A stretch of 6,113 nucleotides of DNA, taken from contig CACXDV010000174.1 in assembly GCA_902766585.1 (NCBI GenBank), positions 1-6,113 on the forward strand, given 5' to 3'. Within the stretch, counting starts at the first letter, position 1. The number at the start of each line of letters is the position of its first letter. Shown one piece after another: positions 1 through 4,712 of this stretch. A program made the translations under genes and the position numbers. The notes under the pieces were generated by a model, which saw only the letters and a list, made by a program, of their open reading frames with translations, was not told the origin of the DNA and made no database searches. The DNA is from an uncultured Ruminococcus sp. GTDB lineage: Bacteria > Bacillota > Clostridia > Oscillospirales > Acutalibacteraceae.

Positions 1-235
1 CAAAACAGATACCTCGATAAGTCTTGAAGACAGAGCATTATCACTTGATTACCGTGACGGCAGGATAGCTGTTCTTAATCAGGGCAGCGCTTCGATTTAC
101 AATACTAACGGTTTGAAGATAGCAAATATTACGACTTCCTCAGATTCAAGAAAGGCTTGTTTTGGTGATTCAAACTGTCTGTATCTTCTTGGAACAAGCA
201 TGATATCAAAATCAGAAGTAAAGTATGAGGAATGA
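1..235 (+). CDS. 3' end of a beta-propeller-like protein (5' truncated by window)
   Basis: Only the last 77 codons are present; the first complete codon starts at base 2 and the reading frame ends in a tandem stop (TGA at 233, TAA directly after, in frame). The visible peptide alternates short beta-type stretches and turns: ALSLDYRDGRIAVLNQG, then SIYNTNGLKIANI, then a segment ending CLYLLGTSMI. That rhythm (a 'D-G-R-I-A-V-L' strand, a 'Y-N-x-x-G' turn, a 'LYLL' strand) is what the last blades of WD40/quinoprotein-like propellers look like, and it resembles the DUF5711 type of clostridial proteins known mainly as membrane-anchored hypotheticals. The assignment is by eye from a short tail; the N-terminal part, including any membrane segment, lies outside the window. 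The terminator 39 bp downstream suggests it is the last gene of its transcript. Confidence 0.6.
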   Translation, partial: KTDTSISLEDRALSLDYRDGRIAVLNQGSASIYNTNGLKIANITTSSDSRKACFGDSNCLYLLGTSMISKSEVKYEE

Positions 236-273
236 TAAATGTAAACCATATAATTTTACATAACATCATAACC

Positions 274-309
274 AAAGACCTGCGTAGAAAAAAGCCCGCA
301 GGTCTTTTT
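274..309 (+). terminator. Rho-independent terminator after the partial gene
   Basis: An 11-bp perfect inverted repeat (AAAGACCTGCG at 274-284 against CGCAGGTCTTT at 297-307) encloses a 12-nt A-rich loop, and the 3' arm runs into a T-tract (305-309). This is a textbook intrinsic terminator placed 39 bp after the stop of the upstream gene. The A-rich start of the 5' arm also makes it potentially usable in the opposite direction, but no minus-strand gene needs it. Confidence 0.9.
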
Positions 310-349
310 ATTGACCGATATAATAATTCCGGTATGCTGCTATATTAGA

Positions 350-378
350 TTGACTTTTTTAATAAAAAGTGGTATAAA
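350..378 (+). promoter_or_regulatory. Probable sigma-A promoter of the glucan-binding protein gene
   Basis: TTGACT at 350-355 and TATAAA at 373-378 are separated by 17 bp, each one base off the sigma-A consensus. The perfect TATAAT at 379-384 lies 23 bp from the same -35 and is too far to pair with it, though it could act if another -35 is used. Transcription would start around 385, giving a leader of about 70 nt. Lying between a terminator and the ATG at 455, this points to an independent transcription unit. Confidence 0.6.
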
Positions 379-379
379 T

Positions 380-416
380 ATAATAGTATTATTTCCTGCA
401 TTATAAAAACTATTAT
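380..416 (+). promoter_or_regulatory. 8-bp inverted repeat at the promoter/leader junction
   Basis: ATAATAGT at 380-387 is exactly complementary to ACTATTAT at 409-416, with 21 nt between. The left arm overlaps the -10/start-site area of the proposed promoter, so it could be an operator half-site pair. As RNA it would be a weak AT hairpin in the 5' leader. No regulator family can be named, and in AT-rich DNA an 8-bp repeat may occur by chance. Confidence 0.3.
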
Positions 417-440
417 GCAAAATACCAATAATAATTATTT

Positions 441-447
441 AAGGAGG
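441..447 (+). promoter_or_regulatory. Strong Shine-Dalgarno for the 1385-aa protein
   Basis: AAGGAGG at 441-447 is fully complementary to the 16S rRNA 3' end and sits 7 nt before the ATG at 455. It fixes that ATG as the start, which also places a classical signal peptide directly at the N terminus. The preceding palindromic AT stretch (430-439) leaves the site little structured. Confidence 0.9.
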
Positions 448-454
448 AATAATA

Positions 455-3400
455 ATGAAGCTAAAAAACACTGCAAAAAGAACACTCTCATTCGTTTTGT
501 CCGCATCAATGCTTATTTCAATGTGCGTTATGACAGCCACTGCGGTTAAAGACAACGGTAAAGAAGCCGATTTCAGCGAAGGCTTGTTTGGCGTTTGCGG
601 TAACTTTACCCAATGGGGAGAGCAAAACGATATTTCTATGACCGATGATGACGGCGATGGGATTTATACTGCAGAACTATCGCTGAACGAGGGAGATTAT
701 GAATTTAAGATACGTTATGATAACAGCTGGGATTATTACTGGGGTGATTATCGTGACAATACAAATATGAAGCTTTATGTACCCGGTGGACAGACAAAAG
801 ACATTACCGTTTTTCTTAATACCAATGGCGAGGACTATACCGAATGGGAAAGCGGTTTTTGTGATACTGATGTTTATGAAATTGATAGATTCAACAGATT
901 TTTTGCAGATCTGTATAGTGTCAGCTTTAGTCTTCAGAATGAGTCAACAGGCTGGGGAGAAGAAGATGATATAGAAATGGTTGAATACTGTGACGGTGTT
1001 TTTGCAGTTCCGCTGGATTATGTTGCCGGAGCAGACAATCATTTCATGATAAATCTCAATGGCACAGACAAGTACTGGGAAAGCGGAGTGGGTGAAGAGC
1101 CGATGATCGTAAATCCCGATGCTTATGACGGCAACAAAGAGACCTTCTGGGCTTATATCGACACAAAATCCGCTGATATTGAACCTTGGGAAGTTGATGT
1201 TGATAACTGGGAAATAGGCAGTGTATTTGATATTGAAAATCTTTTTGGCGATGAATCAAGGGTTTTCAGAGGACGCTCGGGAAGCTGTAAATGGAAGGTT
1301 GACGGCAGTCATATTCTCAGTATTTTCGGAGCAGGCTTTAAGGGCGAAGGCACAATGAAAGATTATTCAAAGGATGATCCTTCACCGTGGAGCAAATATG
1401 AGGTCAATTTCATTGTAATAAATGACGGAGTATTGAATGTAGGCGACTATGCATTTTACAGGAACACGGCAATGGCTGTTGAACTGCCGGATTCAGTTAA
1501 GAGCATCGGGGATTATGCATTTTACGGCTGTGATGATATCGAAGGAATTGAGCTTCCGGAAAATGTTAAATCAATAGGGGTATGCGCTCTTGTTGGTGCG
1601 ACCGGTGATTATATATATGTTCCCGCGTCTGTTTGTGAGATAGGGGAAAATGCTATCGGTTATTTCAGTACATTTGATGATAACGGTGATGAATCCCTTG
1701 TATGTATTGATGAGATGGAAATTGAGGGCTTTGAGGGCACTGAAATTCAGGAATATGCAGAGGATAACGGTTTCACCTTTATTAAGTCCGCCCCGTTCAG
1801 CAAAACAATAAGAATTCATTATCAGCGTTTTGAAGATGATCTTGACGCTTATAAGGACTGGTCTGTGCAGGTATGGTTCAATGGTGACGGTACCAGATAC
1901 AACTTTGATGATTTTGATGAAAACGGCGCCATAGCAACAATAAGTGTAGATGGTATAAATGACAAGGTAAAGTCAATGGGCTTTATTATAGCCACAAATG
2001 ACTGGTCCGAAAAGGATGTGGGAATAGACCGCTTTGTTCAGTTCGATACAAATGAATATCAGGATATAGATGTATTCTGTACGACAGAAGAAGGAAATTT
2101 CGGATTGACGGTCAACGGTCAGGAATCTACAACTCTTGTTTATAAAGGTTATTCAAGAGAAGGAAAATACGATTACTTTTTATATAATAACGGAAGTCTT
2201 TTTATTGAAGGCGAGAGAATATGCAATGGTGATTTCAGTCCCACAGGCGACGGAGATTCACTGAAAATTGATGGTTCATACCGTATAAAAAATGTTTGTA
2301 TAGGTGAAGAGGTTACTTCGATCGGAAATGAAGCCTTCAAAGGCTGTCAGGATCTTGAAACAGTGATGCTCAGTGAAGGACTTGTGGAGATCGGCGAATA
2401 TGCATTTGCTGATTGCGGATCGCTTGTTTCTGTTATGATCCCCCAGTCTGTAGAAGAGATTGGAGATTATGCATTTGGATACAGGACAGAAGACGGATTG
2501 GAAATAGATCCGGGCTTTAATATTATCGGTTTTGAGGATTCGGCTGCTCAGGAATATGCGAATGAAAATAATCTCCCATTCCTGAGACTCTATGAAGATT
2601 TTGATGAACCGTATATTATCGGAATAGACAGTCAAGACGAGGCTGCAATAATTCAGTATTACGGTGAAGACGAGGAAGTAGTTATTCCTGAGGAAATCGG
2701 TGGATATCCCGTTACGAATATCTGCTTTAATGCATTCATTGACAATTCTCAGATAAAATCAGTAGTATTCCCAAAAACAATGAAATATATCAGAGCAAGG
2801 TCTTTTGAAAATTGTAACAATCTTGAATCAGTTACATTTAATGGACCTGTTCACATTGGCATGATAGCATTCAGGGATTGTACATCTCTTAAGGAGTTGT
2901 ATCTTCCCGACGGCTCAACTGTTTTAGGCGGAGCATTTATGAATTGCCGTGAATTAGAAAGCGTAAGGCTTCCTGCTGATATAGAAGAGCTTGGTCCCTT
3001 TGCTTTCCAGGATTGTAATAAGCTTGAAGAAATAGATATTCCCGATTCACTTTTTATAGTAGGCGCAGGAGTATTTGAAGGAACCAAATGGTTTGATGAC
3101 CAGCCGGACGGCGAGGTTTATGCAGGAAAGGTTCTCATCGGATATAAAGGCAAGATGCCCGAAAATTATGTAATGAATATCAAAGGGGGAACAACAGCGG
3201 TTTCCGCGGGCTGTATCGGAAATTCAGAACTTGTTGGTATTGTTTTGCCGGAAAGCCTGAAATTTATCGCAGAATTTGGTTTTATGGACTGCAGGGGCAT
3301 TAAGTCGGTTACGATCCCTGAATCTGTAATGGAAATCGGACCGCGTGCTATCGGCTATTATTTTGATGAGGGAATGAAGCCTGTAGAAGGATTCACAATT

Positions 3401-4612
3401 ATCGGCAAGGAGGATTCTGAGGCGCAAAGATATGCTATCGAAAACGGATTTGATTTTGTATCGGGTGATGCAGTACCGCTTGCAAATGAATCCGAGATCA
3501 GCACTGAAAAGACAGAACCCGGCAAGGAAGTAGTTATTACCGGCAAGGCTTCCGGCGGAAAAGCACCTTATACCTACACATACCGCTGCAGACTCAGCGG
3601 AGAAAAAACTTGGACTGTAATAGGCAAGAGCAATACTACAGCCGAAACAAAGAAGCTCAGTCTTGATGCAGAAGGAACCTATGAGATAGCAGTTCTTGTA
3701 AAGGATGCTGATTCAAAGGTCGTTTCTAAGACATTTGAGCTTATAGTAAAGAGCATACCTCCTCTTGAGAACAAATCATTTATCAGCGCAGAGGAAACAA
3801 CTACAGAAGCAGGTGTAAAGGTATCGGCAAGAGCATCAGGCGGTACAGAGCCTTATACCTATACCTATCAGTATAAGCTCAGGGACGCTGCAGCATATAA
3901 GACCTACGGCAAGAGCAATACTGCAACAAAGACCTGCACAATGAAGCTTCGTGAACCAGGTGAATATGATCTGAGAGTGCTGGTTAAGGATTCATCAGGT
4001 AAGGTGGTTTCAAAGAAATTCACGGTCAATGTAATAGCTGTTGAGGTATTCGAGAATACATCAACTATCAGCGATACATTAACAATTCCCGAGCTTGCAG
4101 TAACACTCTACGGTTCTGCAGTCAACGGAACAGAGCCGTATGTTTATACCTACAGATATAAGCTCAGTACTGATACAAAATGGAAGACCATAGGCACAGC
4201 AGCATCATCTGATACCTCAAAAACACTTAAACTCAGCAGTACCGGAGTATATGATATTGCGATCTACGCAAAGGATGCATCGGGAAAGAATACGGTCAAG
4301 AACTTTACTCTTACCGTTGCCGATCCTGCCGATGTACTTCTCAACAGGTCAACTATTGCTGCCGATACGATCGCAGCAGGCGAAGGAGTAAAGGTAAATG
4401 CAAGAGCAGCAGGAGGTACAGAGCCTTATACCTACACTTATCAGTACAAGAGAACAGAGGATAAGAGCTATAAAACATATGGCAAGACAAATACCTCTAC
4501 AAAATCCTGTACTATAAAATTCAAAGAGGCAGGAACATTTGATATTAGAGTACTTGTAAAGGACTCAACGGGAAAGGTAGCTTCAAAGAAGTTTTCGCTT
4601 ACCGTTACCTGA
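455..4612 (+). CDS. Secreted multimodular alpha-glucan-binding protein with BspA-type leucine-rich repeats (non-catalytic)
   Basis: This 1385-residue protein most likely binds starch-type glucans at or outside the cell surface. Residues 1-30 are a signal peptide: basic KLKNTAKR, hydrophobic core, probable signal peptidase cut after ATA (A30). Two X25-like beta-sandwich modules follow (about 44-135 and 153-245). A BspA/LRR_5 block covers about 275-443 and a CBM41-like module (pullulanase-associated domain; IRIHYQRF, W469, W474, GFI...DW517 and DRF) covers about 450-545. Further leucine-rich blocks lie at about 575-710 and 720-1002, with repeats of the type 'V.SIG..AF.GC..L..V.LP'. Four Ig-like repeats of about 94 residues, each centred on P-Y-x-Y-T-Y, fill 1009-1385. 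I see no glycoside hydrolase domain, dockerin, LPxTG motif or C-terminal membrane helix, so attachment to the cell is unexplained. Family knowledge ties CBM41 and X25 to pullulanases and amylases; a role as adhesin or starch-capture protein is inference. The reading frame is intact. Its own promoter, strong ribosome site and downstream hairpin suggest a single-gene transcript. Confidence 0.88.
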   Translation: MKLKNTAKRTLSFVLSASMLISMCVMTATAVKDNGKEADFSEGLFGVCGNFTQWGEQNDISMTDDDGDGIYTAELSLNEGDYEFKIRYDNSWDYYWGDYRDNTNMKLYVPGGQTKDITVFLNTNGEDYTEWESGFCDTDVYEIDRFNRFFADLYSVSFSLQNESTGWGEEDDIEMVEYCDGVFAVPLDYVAGADNHFMINLNGTDKYWESGVGEEPMIVNPDAYDGNKETFWAYIDTKSADIEPWEVDVDNWEIGSVFDIENLFGDESRVFRGRSGSCKWKVDGSHILSIFGAGFKGEGTMKDYSKDDPSPWSKYEVNFIVINDGVLNVGDYAFYRNTAMAVELPDSVKSIGDYAFYGCDDIEGIELPENVKSIGVCALVGATGDYIYVPASVCEIGENAIGYFSTFDDNGDESLVCIDEMEIEGFEGTEIQEYAEDNGFTFIKSAPFSKTIRIHYQRFEDDLDAYKDWSVQVWFNGDGTRYNFDDFDENGAIATISVDGINDKVKSMGFIIATNDWSEKDVGIDRFVQFDTNEYQDIDVFCTTEEGNFGLTVNGQESTTLVYKGYSREGKYDYFLYNNGSLFIEGERICNGDFSPTGDGDSLKIDGSYRIKNVCIGEEVTSIGNEAFKGCQDLETVMLSEGLVEIGEYAFADCGSLVSVMIPQSVEEIGDYAFGYRTEDGLEIDPGFNIIGFEDSAAQEYANENNLPFLRLYEDFDEPYIIGIDSQDEAAIIQYYGEDEEVVIPEEIGGYPVTNICFNAFIDNSQIKSVVFPKTMKYIRARSFENCNNLESVTFNGPVHIGMIAFRDCTSLKELYLPDGSTVLGGAFMNCRELESVRLPADIEELGPFAFQDCNKLEEIDIPDSLFIVGAGVFEGTKWFDDQPDGEVYAGKVLIGYKGKMPENYVMNIKGGTTAVSAGCIGNSELVGIVLPESLKFIAEFGFMDCRGIKSVTIPESVMEIGPRAIGYYFDEGMKPVEGFTIIGKEDSEAQRYAIENGFDFVSGDAVPLANESEISTEKTEPGKEVVITGKASGGKAPYTYTYRCRLSGEKTWTVIGKSNTTAETKKLSLDAEGTYEIAVLVKDADSKVVSKTFELIVKSIPPLENKSFISAEETTTEAGVKVSARASGGTEPYTYTYQYKLRDAAAYKTYGKSNTATKTCTMKLREPGEYDLRVLVKDSSGKVVSKKFTVNVIAVEVFENTSTISDTLTIPELAVTLYGSAVNGTEPYVYTYRYKLSTDTKWKTIGTAASSDTSKTLKLSSTGVYDIAIYAKDASGKNTVKNFTLTVADPADVLLNRSTIAADTIAAGEGVKVNARAAGGTEPYTYTYQYKRTEDKSYKTYGKTNTSTKSCTIKFKEAGTFDIRVLVKDSTGKVASKKFSLTVT
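584..1189 (+). other. Region encoding two tandem X25-like (amylase/pullulanase-type) modules
   Basis: Residues 44-135 read like the X25 module of bacterial pullulanases and amylases: W-G-E-x-x-D-I-x-M, then D-G-D-G-I-Y, a strand 'AELSLNEGDYEFKI', and a W/Y cluster W92-Y94-Y95-W96-G97. Residues 153-245 repeat the same order with more divergence: G-W-G-E-E-D-D-I-E-M (166-175), D-G-V-F (180-183), a strand ending F-M-I-N-L, and Y-W-E-S-G (207-211). The exposed aromatics are the usual means by which such modules stack on glucan. The first copy is the better match; the second is recognised mainly through its parallel with the first. Confidence 0.65.
1277..1783 (+). repeat. Region encoding BspA-type leucine-rich block 1
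   Basis: Residues about 275-443 begin with the usual BspA N-cap pattern (S-G-S-C-x-W-x-V-D-G, I-x-G-x-G, then D-Y and P-W at 311-312) and continue with LRR_5 repeats such as 'VGDYAFYRNTAMAVELPDSV' and 'SIGDYAFYGCDDIEGIELP'. The block closes with an I-x-G-x-x-G-T-x-x-x-x-Y-A-x-x-N-G-F-x-F-I cap at 423-443. BspA-type repeats are known from secreted adhesins of oral and gut bacteria and of Trichomonas. Confidence 0.85.
1802..2089 (+). other. Region encoding a CBM41-like alpha-glucan-binding module
   Basis: Residues about 450-545 match the pullulanase-associated domain (CBM41) in length and motif order. The opening strand is I-R-I-H-Y-Q-R-F (452-459), followed by D-W-S-V-Q-V-W (468-474) in place of the common 'GW.LWLW', then D-D-F-D-E-N-G-A (485-492), a V-K-S-M-G-F-I-I strand (505-512), D-W-S-E-K-D (516-521) and D-R-F-V (525-528). 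In characterised CBM41 modules the Trp of the early strand and the D-W-x-x-K-D segment contact maltosyl units of pullulan or amylopectin; both are kept here. CBM41 normally sits at the N terminus of pullulanases, so its place between two leucine-rich blocks with no enzyme is unusual. Confidence 0.8.
2177..2584 (+). repeat. Region encoding BspA-type leucine-rich block 2
   Basis: Residues about 575-710 hold a degenerate entry segment (F-L-Y-N-N-G-S-L-F-I-E-G) followed by LRR_5 repeats 'VTSIGNEAFKGCQDLETVML', 'LVEIGEYAFADCGSLVSVMI' and 'VEEIGDYAFGY'. The block ends with the cap I-I-G-F-E-D-S-A-A-Q-E-Y-A-x-x-N at 690-705. It directly follows the CBM41-like module. Confidence 0.85.
2612..3460 (+). 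repeat. Region encoding BspA-type leucine-rich block 3 (longest)
   Basis: Residues about 720-1002 start with the typical LRR_5 entry 'VVIPEEIGGYPVTNI' and run through about ten repeat units, for example 'IRARSFENCNNLESVTF' and 'LGPFAFQDCNKLEEIDIP'. The characteristic mid-block insertion W-F-D-D-Q-P-D-G-E-V-Y...G-Y-K-G-K-M-P-E-N, common in clostridial BspA-like proteins, is present, followed by 'I-K-G-G-T' and further repeats. It ends with the third copy of the cap, G-K-E-D-S-E-A-Q-R-Y-A-x-E-N-G at 984-998. Confidence 0.85.
3479..4609 (+). repeat. Four tandem ~94-residue Ig-like / triple-tyrosine-type repeats (C terminus of the glucan-binding protein)
   Basis: Four copies encode residues 1009-1102, 1103-1197, 1198-1292 and 1293-1385. 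Each has N-x-S-x-I-S/A near its start, G-G/N-x-x-P-Y-x-Y-T-Y in the middle, a G-K/T-x-x-T segment, G-x-Y/F-D/E-I/L and a closing K-D-x-x-x-K...F-x-L/V-x-V strand. This is the beta-sandwich repeat often labelled 'triple tyrosine' or PKD/Ig-like in ruminococcal extracellular proteins. By hand count over the last 52 residues, copies 2 and 4 share 31 identities, while other pairs counted share 20-22. A 20-bp stretch at 3842-3861 recurs exactly at 4415-4434 (copies 2 and 4). The repeats are Lys-rich, unlike the acidic N-terminal modules. Their role (spacer, wall contact or ligand binding) cannot be read from the sequence. Confidence 0.85.
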
Positions 4613-4620
4613 AAAAGCTT

Positions 4621-4650
4621 TTGACCTATTTTTAGGAGGATAAATATAGC
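4621..4650 (+). promoter_or_regulatory. Weak candidate promoter before the C-S lyase gene
   Basis: TTGACC at 4621-4626 is followed after 18 bp by TATAGC at 4645-4650 (5/6 and 4/6 matches to the sigma-A consensus). If used, transcription would start within the left arm of the hairpin, so the hairpin would not terminate transcripts from it as a full structure. No better promoter is seen in the 100-bp spacer; the alternative is read-through from the upstream gene. Confidence 0.3.
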
Positions 4651-4686
4651 TGCTGCCAATGCATCTTTACGGTGTGTTGGCAGCAG
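4650..4686 (+). terminator. Long hairpin, probable terminator of the glucan-binding protein gene
   Basis: CTGCTGCCAA (4650-4659) is perfectly complementary to TTGGCAGCAG (4677-4686). The stem can extend inward by six more pairs, three of them G-T wobbles, leaving a 5-nt loop (4666-4670). The downstream sequence GTTATTTTAAG is T-rich but not a clean T-tract, so termination is probably partial or the hairpin has another role. It lies 38 bp after the stop at 4612 and 26 bp before the next start, so read-through would carry the structure into the leader of the C-S lyase mRNA. Confidence 0.65.
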
Positions 4687-4699
4687 GTTATTTTAAGAC

Positions 4700-4705
4700 A
4701 GGAGA
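4700..4705 (+). promoter_or_regulatory. Ribosome binding site of the C-S lyase gene
   Basis: AGGAGA at 4700-4705 lies 7 nt before the ATG at 4713. It supports that start over downstream methionines, and the resulting N terminus (M-Y-D-F-D-x-I-I-D-R-R) matches where MalY/PatB proteins normally begin. Confidence 0.8.
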
Positions 4706-4712
4706 ATGACTG

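Noticed and set aside
379..384. Perfect TATAAT as the -10 of the glucan-binding protein gene
   Set aside because: It is 23 bp from the only good -35 (TTGACT at 350-355). The TATAAA at 373-378 has the correct 17-bp spacing, so it was preferred, although the region could hold both.
518..532. Possible lipoprotein signal at C24 of the large protein
   Set aside because: The residues before it are I-S-M-C; a lipobox needs G/A/S just before Cys, and hydrophobic sequence continues after C24 to a better signal peptidase I site after A30.
644..667. D-D-D-G-D-G-I-Y (residues 64-71) as a dockerin calcium loop
   Set aside because: A dockerin needs two spaced D-x-N-x-D-G-x-x loops with helices; this is a single motif and is the usual turn of the X25-type module.
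2276..2635. Open reading frames on the minus strand within the large gene and within the C-S lyase gene (for example 2276-2635, 4632-4934 and 4688-5044)
   Set aside because: They lie opposite genes with clear protein-family matches, have no ribosome sites or recognisable domains, and read as antisense shadows.
3479..4609. CRISPR-like or DNA-level direct repeat array
   Set aside because: The periodicity of about 285 bp is in frame and encodes homologous protein domains with mostly diverged DNA.
4331..4612. Sortase or other C-terminal cell-wall anchor
   Set aside because: The protein ends directly after the last strand of repeat 4 (F-S-L-T-V-T). There is no LPxTG-like motif, hydrophobic helix or basic tail.
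4659..4709. 16-codon ORF (MHLYGVLAAGYFKTGE) ending 3 bases before the C-S lyase start, as a leader peptide
   Set aside because: The nearest Shine-Dalgarno is 18 nt upstream, the start lies inside the hairpin, and there is no run of regulatory codons such as Met or Cys. It is most likely chance.
4613..4712. S-box (SAM) or T-box riboswitch controlling the C-S lyase gene
   Set aside because: The spacer is only 100 bp, with a single hairpin and none of the conserved core or T-box sequence.
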